NCBI GenBank assembly: GCA_018971155.1
Contig: JAGXBI010000006.1
Span: forward strand, 1 to 33,437
Source: Burkholderiales bacterium
GTDB lineage: Bacteria > Pseudomonadota > Gammaproteobacteria > Burkholderiales > Burkholderiaceae
Length of the DNA: 33,437 bases
Direction: 5' to 3'
The notes under the pieces are model-generated. The model saw only the letters and a list, made by a program, of their open reading frames with translations. It was not told the origin of the DNA and made no database searches. This document shows, piece by piece, positions 1-9,669 of the stretch (positions are counted from its first letter, which is position 1; every line of letters starts with the position of its first letter). The position numbers and the translations under genes were made by a program.

Positions 1-288
1 GGCGCCGGCGCGGTGGGCGCGACGCTGATTTTGCTGCTCTATCCGGAGCTCAGGCCCGCCGAGGTGGCGGGCACCGATATCGCCTATGCGATGCCGTTGA
101 CGGCGGCCGCCGCGCTCGGGCATGTCTGGCTCGGGACCGTGCACTGGCCGCTGTTGGGCGCGTTGCTGGTGGGTTCGTTGCCGGGCATCTGGGTCGGCGC
201 GAACCTGGCGCGTCATTTGCCGGAGCGCATGGTGCGCGGCGCGCTGGCGGCCACGCTGATGCTGGCGGCCGCGAGGCTGGTGTCATAA
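1..288 (+). CDS. Sulfite exporter TauE/SafE family protein, C-terminal part (5' end outside window)
   Basis: Frame open from base 1 to TAA at 286-288; hydrophobic repeated TM segments, 'GSLPGIWVGANLARHLPERMVRGALAATLMLAAARL' typical of the TauE/SafE C-terminus; sits upstream of cys genes. Confidence 0.75.
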   Translation, partial: GAGAVGATLILLLYPELRPAEVAGTDIAYAMPLTAAAALGHVWLGTVHWPLLGALLVGSLPGIWVGANLARHLPERMVRGALAATLMLAAARLVS

Positions 289-313
289 CTGAATCGAAAC
301 AGGAGTTCGCGCG

Positions 314-1063
314 ATGCGAGAGAGTCATCAGAAGGAATCGGATAGCGGCGCGGCCGAGCTCGACAGGCTCGAGGCAGTGCTGATCGAGCGTCTGCGGCAG
401 ATCGCCGGACGGCACCGGCAATTGAAGTTCGCCAGCAGCCTGGCCGCCGAGGACATGCTGCTCACGCATGCGATTCTGTCGAATCAACTGCCGGTCGAGA
501 TCTTCACGCTCAATACCGGTCGCCTGCATGCCGAGACGGTCGGCATGATCCATCAGGTCAAGGTGCATTACGGGTACGACATCGCGCAGTATCAGCCGCA
601 GCCCGAGGCGGTCGACGGCTACGTCAGGCAACACGGCCTTAATGCTTTCTACGAGAGCGTCGAGTTGCGCAAGGCGTGCTGCCATATCCGCAAGGTCGAG
701 CCGCTGAACCGCGCGCTGTCCAGCGCCGACGCCTGGCTGACCGGACAACGCCGCGAACAGTCGGTCACGCGCGGCGAGCTGGCGCTGGCCGAGCAGGATG
801 ACGCGCGCGGCATCGCCAAGTACAACCCGCTGTTCGACTGGAGCGAGGCCCAGGTGTGGGCCTACCTGACCGCGCGCGACGTGCCGGTCAATCCGCTGCA
901 CGCGCGCGGCTACCCGAGCATTGGTTGCGAGCCCTGCACACGCGCGGTGAAAGCGGGCGAGGACAGCCGGGCCGGACGCTGGTGGTGGGAACACCAGGAC
1001 AGCAAGGAGTGCGGCCTGCACGCGGGCAACCTGCGCGGCGTTCCGGTCGTCTCGGCGCTGTAG
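314..1063 (+). CDS. cysH: Assimilatory adenylyl-sulfate / phosphoadenylyl-sulfate reductase
   Basis: 249 aa; 'KFASSLAAEDMLLTHAI', 'KACCHIRKVEPL', 'GYPSIGCEPCTRAV', C-terminal 'KECGLH'; first gene of a cysHDN block. Confidence 0.95.
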   Translation: MRESHQKESDSGAAELDRLEAVLIERLRQIAGRHRQLKFASSLAAEDMLLTHAILSNQLPVEIFTLNTGRLHAETVGMIHQVKVHYGYDIAQYQPQPEAVDGYVRQHGLNAFYESVELRKACCHIRKVEPLNRALSSADAWLTGQRREQSVTRGELALAEQDDARGIAKYNPLFDWSEAQVWAYLTARDVPVNPLHARGYPSIGCEPCTRAVKAGEDSRAGRWWWEHQDSKECGLHAGNLRGVPVVSAL

Positions 1064-1113
1064 CTGGCCGTCAGGTTTCGAATTCCACATTTCATCAGTC
1101 AGGAATAATCATC

Positions 1114-2073
1114 ATGGGTGTAATGCACGAAGTGGCGCAAGCGCAACGGCAGCCGAATCCGGTCCGCATGGACCATCTCGATTGGCTCGAGGCCGAGTCG
1201 ATTTACATCCTGCGCGAAGTGGTGGCCGAGTGCCGCAAGCCCGCGCTGCTGTTCTCTGGCGGCAAGGATTCGGTGGTCGTGCTGCATCTCGCGCTCAAGG
1301 CCTTTGGCCTGGGCTCGCACCGCAAGACGCACTTGCCGTTCCCGCTGGTGCATATCGATACCGGCCACAATTATCCGGAAGTGATCGAATTTCGCGACCG
1401 CCATGTGGCGTCGCTCGGCGCGCAGCTGGTGGTGGGGCATGTGGAAGATTCGATCAAGCGTGGCACCGTGCGGCTGCGCAAGGACACCGATTCGCGCAAT
1501 GCGGCGCAAGCCGTCACGCTGCTCGAGACGATCGCCGAGCACGGGTTCGACGCCTTGATCGGCGGCGCCCGCCGCGACGAGGAAAAGGCCCGCGCGAAGG
1601 AGCGCATCTTTTCGTTTCGCGACGAGTTCGGCCAGTGGGATCCGAAAGCGCAGCGCCCCGAGCTGTGGCATCTGTTCAATGCGCGCATGCACGCCGGCGA
1701 GCAAATGCGCGTGTTCCCGATTTCCAACTGGACCGAGCTGGACGTCTGGCAATACATCGCGCGCGAGGAGTTGGCGCTGCCGCCGATCTATTACGCTCAC
1801 GAGCGCGAAATCGTACGCCGGCGCGGGCTGCTGGTGCCCGTCACGCCGCTCACGCCCAAGCTCGATGGCGAGACGAGCGAACGCGTGTCGGTGCGTTTTC
1901 GCACGGTGGGCGACATCAGCTGCACATGCCCGGTGGCGAGTACCGCCGACACGGCCGAGCGCATCATCGCCGAGACCATGGTGACCGAGATCACCGAACG
2001 AGGCGCCACCCGCATGGACGACCAGACTTCCGAGGCGGCCATGGAACTGCGCAAGAAGCAGGGGTATTTCTGA
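1114..2073 (+). CDS. cysD: Sulfate adenylyltransferase subunit 2
   Basis: Begins MGVMHEVAQ; 'LLFSGGKDSVVVLHLALKAF' PP-loop, 'GGARRDEEKARAKERIFSFRDEFGQWDPKAQRPELW' and the C-terminal 'MELRKKQGYF' are hallmark CysD. Confidence 0.97.
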   Translation: MGVMHEVAQAQRQPNPVRMDHLDWLEAESIYILREVVAECRKPALLFSGGKDSVVVLHLALKAFGLGSHRKTHLPFPLVHIDTGHNYPEVIEFRDRHVASLGAQLVVGHVEDSIKRGTVRLRKDTDSRNAAQAVTLLETIAEHGFDALIGGARRDEEKARAKERIFSFRDEFGQWDPKAQRPELWHLFNARMHAGEQMRVFPISNWTELDVWQYIAREELALPPIYYAHEREIVRRRGLLVPVTPLTPKLDGETSERVSVRFRTVGDISCTCPVASTADTAERIIAETMVTEITERGATRMDDQTSEAAMELRKKQGYF

Positions 2074-2116
2074 GCGGCGCGCCACCGATCCGTCACGATT
2101 ATTTGCGAGTTTCACT

Positions 2117-3427
2117 ATGACCTTGATTCATCCCGCCGAAGACCTCGGCGTCCTGCGCTTCATCACGGCCGGCAGTGTCGACGACGGCAAGAGCACGCTG
2201 ATCGGGCGTCTGTTATACGACAGCAAGGCCGTGCTGTCGGACCAGCTCAGCGCGCTCGCGCGTGCCAAGCACAAGCGCACTGCGGGCGAGGACATCGATC
2301 TGGCGCTGCTGACCGACGGGCTGGAAGCCGAGCGCGAGCAGGGCATCACGATCGACGTCGCCTACCGCTATTTCGCCACCGCCAAGCGCAAGTTCATCAT
2401 CGCCGACACGCCCGGTCACGAGCAGTACACGCGCAACATGGTGACCGGCGCCTCGACCGCGCACGCGGCGATCATCCTGATCGACGCGACCCGCGTGAGC
2501 GAGGTGGATGGGCGTACCGAGCTGCTGGCGCAAACCAAGCGGCACAGCGCGATCGTCAAGCTGCTGGCACTGCCGCACGTGATCGTGGCGATCAACAAGA
2601 TGGACCTGGTCGACTACAGCGAAGCGCGCTTCAACGCGATTCGCGCCGCCTACCTGGCGCTGGCGCAACGGCTGGGGTTGCAAAGCGTGCGCTTCGTGCC
2701 GGTCTCCGCGCTCAAGGGCGACAACATCGTGACGGCCAGCGAGCGCATGCCGTGGTATCAGGACGAGCCGCTGCTCGACGTGCTCGAATCGCTGCCGGTC
2801 GATGAGGTGGGCGGCGGCGCTGCCGAGCTGCGCTTCCCGGTGCAATTGGTGGCGCGCCAGGACGGCAGCCACGCCGACGACTTCCGCGGCTACATGGGGC
2901 GTGTCGAAGCCGGCACGGTCTCGGTGGGGCAGGCGCTGCGCGTGCTGCCGGCCGGTCATCGCGCGACGGTGGCCGAGATCATCGGGCCGCGCGGCGAACT
3001 CGCCCAGGCGCATGCCGGGCAGTGCGTGACGGTACGCCTGGCCGAGGACGTCGACATTTCGCGCGGCGACATTCTGGTGGCGGCCGAGGCGCCGATCGAG
3101 CCGGCCCGCAAATTGAGCGCCGACCTGTGCTGGTTCGACCACGAGCCGCTGTCGTCGCAGCGCAAATACATTCTCAAGCAGACCACCGCCAATGTGTTCG
3201 CCCGGGTCGGCAGCGTCGACTCGGTGCTCGACGTCGGCACGCTGTCGCATGGCCAGCACAAGGGCACGCTGGAGATGAACGATATCGGCGCGGTGCAGAT
3301 CAGCCTGCAAAAGGCGCTCGTGTGCGACACCTACGAGCAGCATCCGGCGACTGGCGCTTTCGTGCTGATCGACGAGGCGACGCATCACACGGTGGCCGCG
3401 GGCATGATTCGTGCGTTCACTGGATGA
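2117..3427 (+). CDS. cysN: Sulfate adenylyltransferase subunit 1 (GTPase)
   Basis: 'TAGSVDDGKSTLIGRLLYDSK' P-loop, 'DTPGHEQYTRNMVTGAS', 'NKMDLVDY'; follows cysD; no C-terminal CysC kinase domain. Confidence 0.97.
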   Translation: MTLIHPAEDLGVLRFITAGSVDDGKSTLIGRLLYDSKAVLSDQLSALARAKHKRTAGEDIDLALLTDGLEAEREQGITIDVAYRYFATAKRKFIIADTPGHEQYTRNMVTGASTAHAAIILIDATRVSEVDGRTELLAQTKRHSAIVKLLALPHVIVAINKMDLVDYSEARFNAIRAAYLALAQRLGLQSVRFVPVSALKGDNIVTASERMPWYQDEPLLDVLESLPVDEVGGGAAELRFPVQLVARQDGSHADDFRGYMGRVEAGTVSVGQALRVLPAGHRATVAEIIGPRGELAQAHAGQCVTVRLAEDVDISRGDILVAAEAPIEPARKLSADLCWFDHEPLSSQRKYILKQTTANVFARVGSVDSVLDVGTLSHGQHKGTLEMNDIGAVQISLQKALVCDTYEQHPATGAFVLIDEATHHTVAAGMIRAFTG

Positions 3428-3463
3428 GGTCAACCTCCAGTCACGAGTGGCGAGCAAAGAATC

Positions 3464-4231
3464 ATGGGTAAAGTCTATTTGGTGGGTGCAGGACCGGGCG
3501 CGGCAGACCTCATTACGGTGCGCGGCGCACGGATTTTGGGCATGGCGGATGTCGTGCTGCACGACGCGCTGATCGAGCCGGAGCTGCTGGCCCTGTGCGG
3601 ACAGGCTCGTCTGGTGGCGGTAGGCAAGCGGTGCGGCCGGCATGCGACCGCCCAGCATTTCATCAACAAGCAATTGGTCGACTGTGCCCGCCGGCATGCG
3701 GTCGTGGTGCGGCTCAAGGGCGGGGATCCGATGCTGTTCGGCCGCGCCGACGAGGAAATGCGCGCGCTGGAGGCCGCCGGTATCGAATTCGACGTGGTGC
3801 CGGGGATCACCGCGGCCATTGCCAGCGCGGCACTGCTGCGCCGCTCGCTGACCTTGCGCGGGGTGGCGCGCAGCGTGGCTTTCGCAACGCGCAGCCGTGC
3901 GCCGGAGAGCGAGGAGATTCGTGCTCAGGTCGAGGCCGACTCACTGGTGTATTACATGGGCCGGGATTCGGCCGACGTGATTGCCGCCGAGCTGATTGCG
4001 CACGGCAAGCCGGCGCATACGCCGGTGGCGATCGTCGAGGCCTGCAGCACGCCGCGCGAACGCCATACGAGCATGACGCTGGGCCAGATGGCCGCCGGCG
4101 CGGCGCGCGCCTGGTTCGATCCGGCGCAACCGAGTTTGCTGCTAATCGGCGAGGCGTTTCGCGCGCTGCTCGAGGCCGATCTGAGCCCGGAAGTTCGGCA
4201 GGCGCTGCAGGCTGGCCGCCTGGCCGCCTGA
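3464..4231 (+). CDS. cobA: Uroporphyrinogen-III C-methyltransferase (SUMT)
   Basis: 'GKVYLVGAGPGAADLITVRGARIL', 'VVRLKGGDPMLFGRADEEMRAL', 'VVPGITAAIASAA' are SUMT signatures; stand-alone methyltransferase domain. Confidence 0.93.
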   Translation: MGKVYLVGAGPGAADLITVRGARILGMADVVLHDALIEPELLALCGQARLVAVGKRCGRHATAQHFINKQLVDCARRHAVVVRLKGGDPMLFGRADEEMRALEAAGIEFDVVPGITAAIASAALLRRSLTLRGVARSVAFATRSRAPESEEIRAQVEADSLVYYMGRDSADVIAAELIAHGKPAHTPVAIVEACSTPRERHTSMTLGQMAAGAARAWFDPAQPSLLLIGEAFRALLEADLSPEVRQALQAGRLAA

Positions 4232-4238
4232 GCCACCG

Positions 4239-4637
4239 TCAGCCGGCCGCCACCTGCTGCAGGCAATACGCGGCCAGCGCCGCGAGTACGCCGGAGTCTT
4301 CGCCCACGGCCGTGACGCAGTGCAGCGCGAGCTCGGGATGCGCTGCGCGGCAGGCGTCGATCAAATTCGGCAAGTCTTTGCGCACATGTCCGCCCTGACC
4401 GAGAAACATCGGCACCACCGTGATTTCCAGGCAACCGGCCGATGCCGCCGCCGCGACGGCGTCGGGCAGCGAAGGACTCATCAGTTCCAGAAACGCCAGC
4501 GCGACGCGCAGCTCGGGCCGCGCTGTCGAGAGCATCTGCCGCAGGCGCTCGAATGGCTCGGCCCAGCGCGCATCGCGCGCGCCGTGACCGAACAATATCA
4601 AGGCTCGCGAGCCGTCCGTTAGTGTCGATCCACCCAT
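4239..4637 (-). CDS. cbiX: CbiX/SirB-type short sirohydrochlorin chelatase
   Basis: Start at MGGSTLTDGS (internal ATG of ORF 4239..4706); 'ALILFGHGARDARWAEPFERL', 'VVPMFLGQGGHVRKDLPNLI' are CbiX motifs; about 132 aa single-domain form. Confidence 0.85.
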   Translation of the reverse strand: MGGSTLTDGSRALILFGHGARDARWAEPFERLRQMLSTARPELRVALAFLELMSPSLPDAVAAAASAGCLEITVVPMFLGQGGHVRKDLPNLIDACRAAHPELALHCVTAVGEDSGVLAALAAYCLQQVAAG

Positions 4638-5779
4638 TTGAGCGCTCCAATCGCCAGGATGGCGTAGACGGTGGCGGGCAGGGCTGCGGTGACCGCCGGC
4701 GGCCACGTGTTGAGCAACCCCAGGTGGGAAAACAGGCTATTGAGCAGCTGGAAGCTCATGCCGAGCATGATGCCGCCGAACACTTTCAGGCCGATCGCAC
4801 CCGCACGCGCATGCAAATACGCGAACGGCAGCGCCAGCGCCATCATCACCAGAATCGCGAACGGGTAGAGGATCTTTTGCCACAGGGCGATCTGGTAGCG
4901 CTGCGCGTCCTGCTGATTCTCCTGCAGGTGCTTGATATACGAAAACAGGTTGTAGATCGCCATGTTGTCGGGCGACACCAGCAGCACCGAGAGAATCTGC
5001 GGCGTCAATTCGGAACGCATCTCGGTACTCGGGATGTACACCTGCGTGGTTCGGTAGACCGGCTGCAGCGCGTCGGCGGCCGATGACGTCTTGCCGGGCG
5101 CTGGCGTACTGGCGAGGTCGAAGCGCGTTTCCGACACGCCGCTCAGATCCCAGTAATCCGGCGCCTTGAAAACACCGCGCGTGGCAAAGCGCACACTCAC
5201 GAGGTGGAAATCCGTGTCGAATTCATAGACCCGGACATTGGTGATCGTATTGTCGGGCAGCAGCGTGCCGACGTTGATGAATCGCAGCACGCGCTTGCCG
5301 GTGGCCTGACTGGTCACGGTGTCCTTGACCCACACGCCGGAACGGAAATCCGACGACACCGCGCTGCCCATGGCCTCCAGGCGAATGCGTTGCGCCAGTT
5401 GTTCGGCCTTCGGGATCACGCCCTCGCCGAGCGCGAACGTGAAAATCACCAGCGGCAGGCCGATCTTGAGCAGCGAGCCGAGCGCCTGCATCGTGCCCAG
5501 CCCGGAGACGCGAAAGATCGTGAACTCCGAATTGCCGGCGAGCTGCGAGCACACATAAATCGCTGCGATCAGGGCCGCCACCGGCGTGATTTCATAGCAG
5601 TGCGCCGGGGCGAACAGCAGCACGTACATCAAGGCCTGGTGAAACTTGTAGCCGCCTTGCCCGACATGACCGAGTTCGTTGATCAGGTCGAAGAATACGA
5701 ACAGGCCGACAAAGGCCAGCAAAATGAAGCAGAAGGCCAGATAGATCTGGCGCGCGAGGTAGCGTTCGTAGATCTTCAT
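4619..5779 (-). CDS. lptG: LPS export ABC transporter permease LptG
   Basis: Begins MKIYERYLARQIYLAFCF; YjgQ/LptG-like TM pattern; overlaps lptF by 4 bp. Confidence 0.94.
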   Translation of the reverse strand: MKIYERYLARQIYLAFCFILLAFVGLFVFFDLINELGHVGQGGYKFHQALMYVLLFAPAHCYEITPVAALIAAIYVCSQLAGNSEFTIFRVSGLGTMQALGSLLKIGLPLVIFTFALGEGVIPKAEQLAQRIRLEAMGSAVSSDFRSGVWVKDTVTSQATGKRVLRFINVGTLLPDNTITNVRVYEFDTDFHLVSVRFATRGVFKAPDYWDLSGVSETRFDLASTPAPGKTSSAADALQPVYRTTQVYIPSTEMRSELTPQILSVLLVSPDNMAIYNLFSYIKHLQENQQDAQRYQIALWQKILYPFAILVMMALALPFAYLHARAGAIGLKVFGGIMLGMSFQLLNSLFSHLGLLNTWPPAVTAALPATVYAILAIGALKWVDRH

Positions 5780-6903
5780 TGGCGCTCCTTGCGGGAAAAC
5801 GGCCGGAAAAACGCCGCTTGCAGCGCGGGCGAGATCAGCGGCTTGAAGCGCAGGCGGCGCCAGTACATCGCGAGGATCGCGCCCATCGCCACCGCATGCA
5901 GCAGCCAAACGCCGAGCGCCAGCGGCAACGTGCGTTGCGCCACCCAGGCTTGCGACAGGCTCAGCAGGTTGGTGTACGACAGGTACACCAGCACGGCGAT
6001 GATGAGGTTGATGGCGCGCCCGTGCCGTGGATTCTGGTAGGCCAGCGGAATCGCCAGCAGCACCAGGTTAAGCGCCAATAGCGGCAGCCCGATGCGCCAG
6101 ACCAGTTCGCCCTGGTATTGCGGCGTGAAAACGCGCAGCAGGGTCAGGGTCGACACGCCCTTGGCCGGCGCATTGTCGGTTTGCATCGGCGCTGCGTTGT
6201 TTTCGATCTTGACCGCGTAGCGCTCGAATTCCATGATGCGGTATCCGGGCTGGCCCGGCACGCCATCGTAGCGCCGGCCTTTCTCGAGCACGATGAAGCG
6301 GTCGCCGTTGGGCTTGGTCTCGATCTGGCCGTCCTTGGACACCACCACACTGACCTTGCCGTTCTCGGTGCTGCTGACGAACACGTTATGTACTTTGGTG
6401 GCGTTGGCGTTGACGCTCTCGACGAAGAACACGCGCTGATTGGCGGTCGATTCGCGGAACTGGCCGGCGGCGATCATCGAGACGTCGCTGCGCTGCTCGA
6501 ATCGCTGCTGCAGCAGGTTGCTCTGCTCGTTGGCCCATGGCCAGCCGAACAGCGCGCACAGGGCGATCACGCCAATGAAGGGCAGCGCGAAGCGCAGGAC
6601 CGGTTTGACGAAATCGGTGATGCTCAGGCCGGCGGCAAACCACACCACCATCTCCGAATCCTTGTACCAGCGGGTCAGCACGAACAGGATGGAGACAAAC
6701 AGCGTGACGATCAGAATGACCGCGAGGTAGCCGATCACGGCCAGGCCGATCAACACCAGCACGTCGCGCGGGTCGGTGCGGCCGGACGCCGCGAAACCGA
6801 GGATGCGGATCATCATGGTCGTCAGCATGACCGTCATGAGCACCAGGAAGATGGCGCCGGCGGTGTAATTCAGCTCGCGTTGCAGGGAGCGCTGAAAGAT
6901 CAT
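5776..6903 (-). CDS. lptF: LPS export ABC transporter permease LptF
   Basis: Begins MIFQRSLQRELNYTAGAIFLVLMTVMLTTMMIRILG; upstream of lptG and divergent from pepA (conserved proteobacterial arrangement). Confidence 0.94.
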   Translation of the reverse strand: MIFQRSLQRELNYTAGAIFLVLMTVMLTTMMIRILGFAASGRTDPRDVLVLIGLAVIGYLAVILIVTLFVSILFVLTRWYKDSEMVVWFAAGLSITDFVKPVLRFALPFIGVIALCALFGWPWANEQSNLLQQRFEQRSDVSMIAAGQFRESTANQRVFFVESVNANATKVHNVFVSSTENGKVSVVVSKDGQIETKPNGDRFIVLEKGRRYDGVPGQPGYRIMEFERYAVKIENNAAPMQTDNAPAKGVSTLTLLRVFTPQYQGELVWRIGLPLLALNLVLLAIPLAYQNPRHGRAINLIIAVLVYLSYTNLLSLSQAWVAQRTLPLALGVWLLHAVAMGAILAMYWRRLRFKPLISPALQAAFFRPFSRKERQ

Positions 6904-6949
6904 TTAGCGGTATTACGGAAAAGGGGGGACGGTTCGTCTGCGGGCGCGG

Positions 6950-6979
6950 TTGAGGCGTCCGCGGAAAAAAGCGGATAAT
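6950..6979 (+). promoter_or_regulatory. Candidate sigma70 promoter for pepA
   Basis: TTGAGG (6950-6955), 18-bp spacer, GATAAT (6974-6979), about 35 nt upstream of the pepA start; pattern only. Confidence 0.4.
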
Positions 6980-7014
6980 TGCGGCTCAAGTGAATTTTAT
7001 CCGAGGAAAGCGCG

Positions 7015-8529
7015 ATGGACTTTAGCATAAAAGCCTGTGACTGGAGCAAGGCGGCGGACAAGGCGTTGATCGGCGGTAAAACCGACTGCATCGTCGTTGG
7101 CGTATTCGACGGGCAGGCCCTGGCGGGCGCCGCATTGCAGATCGACCGTGCCAGCAAGGGTGTGCTGAGCCGTCTCGTGAAAACCGGCGAACTCGAAGGC
7201 AAGCCGGGGGCCGCCGTGACGCTGCGCGAAGTGCCGGGCATCGGCGCGGCGCGCGTGCTGGTGGTCGGGCTGGGACGCCACGACGAGTTCAGTCCGAAGG
7301 CCTACACCGAGGCCACGCGTGCCGCGCTGCGCGCGCTGCAGGCCACGCACGCGGCGGACGCGTTCTGGACGCTGGCGCAGGCTGCGCCGGTACCGGGGCG
7401 GGACGGCGCGTGGGCAGTGCGCACGGCGGTGCAGTTGGCGTGCGACGCCGCTTACCGTTTCACGCAAATGAAGAGCAAGCCCGAGCCGGTGCGCGGCGCG
7501 CTGCGCAAGCTCGTCCTGAGTGTGGCCGCCGATGATCTGCAGGCAGCCCGCGTGGCGCTCAAGCGAGGCCTGGCCATTGGTCGGGGCATGGATCTCGCGC
7601 GCGACCTGGCCAACCTGCCGGGCAATGTGTGCACGCCGACCCACCTGGCCAATACCGCGCGCAAGCTGGCGCGCGAGTTCAAGCTCAAGGCCGAGATTCT
7701 GGGCGAGAAGCAGATCGCCGCGCTGAAAATGGGCTCGTTCCTGTCGGTGGCCAAGGGATCGACCGAGCCGCCGCAGTTCATCGTGCTGAAGTATGACGGC
7801 GGGCCGGCCAAGGCGGCGCCGATCGTGCTGGTCGGCAAGGGCATCACGTTCGACTCCGGGGGCATTTCCCTGAAGCCGGGCGAGGCGATGGATGAAATGA
7901 AGTACGACATGTGCGGCGCCGCCTCGGTGCTCGGCACGATGCGCGCGGTCGCCGAGATGGGCCTCAAGCTGAATGTGATCGGCGTGGTGCCGACCTGCGA
8001 AAACATGCCGTCGGGCAATGCCAACAAGCCCGGCGATATCGTCACCAGCATGTCGGGCCAGACCATCGAGATCCTCAATACCGATGCCGAGGGGCGTCTG
8101 ATCCTGTGCGACGCATTGACCTATGTCGAGCGCTTCAAGCCGGCGGCGGTCGTTGACGTGGCCACGCTCACCGGTGCCTGCATCATCGCGCTTGGGCATG
8201 TCAACAGCGGCTTGTTCAGCAAGAGCGACGCGCTGGCCGACCAACTGCTCGAAGCCGGCCGCAACGCGGGCGACACCGCCTGGCGCCTGCCGGTCGAAGA
8301 CGAATACCAGGAGCAGCTGAAGTCCAACTTCGCCGACGTCGCGAACATCGGCGGGCGTCCGGCCGGCAGCGTCACGGCGGCCTGTTTCCTGGCGCGCTTT
8401 GCCGGCAAATACGAGTGGGCTCACCTCGATATCGCCGGCACGGCCTGGAAGAGCGGTGCGGCCAAGGGCGCGACCGGTCGGCCGGTGCCGTTGCTCACGC
8501 AGTTCCTGATGGACCGCGAAGGCCGTTGA
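7015..8529 (+). CDS. pepA: Leucyl aminopeptidase (M17 family)
   Basis: 504 aa; '[32 protein letters not shown]' and '[14 protein letters not shown]' are the M17 metal/active-site signatures. Confidence 0.97.
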   Translation: MDFSIKACDWSKAADKALIGGKTDCIVVGVFDGQALAGAALQIDRASKGVLSRLVKTGELEGKPGAAVTLREVPGIGAARVLVVGLGRHDEFSPKAYTEATRAALRALQATHAADAFWTLAQAAPVPGRDGAWAVRTAVQLACDAAYRFTQMKSKPEPVRGALRKLVLSVAADDLQAARVALKRGLAIGRGMDLARDLANLPGNVCTPTHLANTARKLAREFKLKAEILGEKQIAALKMGSFLSVAKGSTEPPQFIVLKYDGGPAKAAPIVLVGKGITFDSGGISLKPGEAMDEMKYDMCGAASVLGTMRAVAEMGLKLNVIGVVPTCENMPSGNANKPGDIVTSMSGQTIEILNTDAEGRLILCDALTYVERFKPAAVVDVATLTGACIIALGHVNSGLFSKSDALADQLLEAGRNAGDTAWRLPVEDEYQEQLKSNFADVANIGGRPAGSVTAACFLARFAGKYEWAHLDIAGTAWKSGAAKGATGRPVPLLTQFLMDREGR

Positions 8530-8533
8530 TGCC

Positions 8534-8959
8534 GTGACGCGCATCGACTTTCACATTCATGTGGCTGACCGGCTGGGCTATGCCTGCCGGCTCACGCGCA
8601 AGGTGGTGACGGCCGGGCAGCGCCTGGTGGTGGTGGGCGAGGCGGCGCACCTGCGCGAGTTCGATCAGCAGCTGTGGACGTTCTCGGCGCTCGAGTTCGT
8701 GCCGCATTGCGCGCTGGACGATGCGCTGGCGCCTCATACGCCGGTACTGCTGGCCAGCACCCTGGATGATGCCGACGCGGCGCCGCATTACCAGGTGCTG
8801 CTCAATCTCGGCGGCGCGGTGCCCGCGCAGTTCGCCCGCTTCGAGCGCGTGCTCGAGGTGGTCGGCCGCGATCCCCAGGAGCTGGCCGACGCGCGCGAGC
8901 GCTACCGTTTCTATCGCGATCGCGGTTATACCCTCAACAACTACGATCAACGTTCATGA
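8534..8959 (+). CDS. holC: DNA polymerase III subunit chi
   Basis: GTG start; 'TRIDFHIHVADRLGYACRLTRKV' and 'LINLGGAVP'-like motif; immediately downstream of pepA as in most proteobacteria. Confidence 0.9.
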   Translation: MTRIDFHIHVADRLGYACRLTRKVVTAGQRLVVVGEAAHLREFDQQLWTFSALEFVPHCALDDALAPHTPVLLASTLDDADAAPHYQVLLNLGGAVPAQFARFERVLEVVGRDPQELADARERYRFYRDRGYTLNNYDQRS

Positions 8960-9300
8960 ATCCACCCGAATCGAGACCGCCCGCAGATCCGAGCATTCCT
9001 GTACTGACCGAAGTGCTCAAGCCTGGCGAAGTACCTGCCGCCTCGTCGCCAGCGCCGGCCGAGCCGCTGGCGCTGCCGCACGATGTCGCCGTGTTGGCCG
9101 AGCGCTTGAGCGTGCGGCTCTCGACGCAATTGAGCAAGGACGTGACCGCGCTGGTGGAGAAGCGCTGCCACGACGCGTTGATCGACCACACCGCATGGCT
9201 CGTGCAGACCATCGCGCGGCATGTCTGCGACGATCTGCAGCGCCAGCTGCGCGACCAGGTGCGCCAGGCAGTGCTCGAGGAGTTGGCCAGACGCGGCTGA
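8956..9300 (+). CDS. DUF2486-like hypothetical protein
   Basis: 114 aa; 4-bp ATGA overlap with holC; 'DPSIPVLTEVL' N-terminus typical of the Burkholderiales DUF2486 family (family name from memory, not searched). Confidence 0.7.
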   Translation: MNPPESRPPADPSIPVLTEVLKPGEVPAASSPAPAEPLALPHDVAVLAERLSVRLSTQLSKDVTALVEKRCHDALIDHTAWLVQTIARHVCDDLQRQLRDQVRQAVLEELARRG

Positions 9301-9322
9301 TGGCGGGCCTGTGTGCTGAAAA

Positions 9323-9517
9323 TCAGGGCGCCTTGTCGGCGAGCGGCGCCCATGCCCACGCACCGGCCCTGTTGAAGCACACGTTGACGTTCCGGCCGGC
9401 GTCCACCGCCAGATTCTCCCTGGCCGGATCATGCCACTGGCCCTCGCTAGCCGTGCGCCTTTTGCCGTCGATATCGACAACCAGACTGCCGTAAGTGCGC
9501 TTCTCAGAATTGCACAT
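9323..9517 (-). CDS. Small hypothetical protein (64 aa)
   Basis: ORF MCNSEKRTYGSLVVDIDGKRRTASEGQW...; GGAGA Shine-Dalgarno-like sequence about 7 nt upstream of ATG; fills the gap between DUF2486 and ilvD. Confidence 0.5.
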   Translation of the reverse strand: MCNSEKRTYGSLVVDIDGKRRTASEGQWHDPARENLAVDAGRNVNVCFNRAGAWAWAPLADKAP

Positions 9518-9669
9518 GCGGTGTCTCCGTTGCAGTCGAATTTATCGTTGTTCCGCTCGGCATGCCGGAACGAGGATAGGCGCTTGCCTGTTCTGCCGGG
9601 GGAAGGGCCCACGGGTGACGCTGCCGTGCTGGTTAGCAGGCTCAGCAGTGCACGCCCGAACATCGACGG

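Noticed and set aside
2213-3697. Long (494 aa) antisense ORF opposite cysN/cobA, and similar long antisense ORFs (e.g. 50..1090, 1099..2115, 6997..8544, 9820..11394, 20357..21880, 23396..24865)
   Set aside because: High-GC shadow ORFs opposite strongly supported genes; Arg/His/Gln-rich low-information translations with no domains
4442-5086. 214-aa plus ORF antisense to cbiX/lptG
   Set aside because: Shadow ORF, Arg/Gln/His-rich, opposite conserved genes
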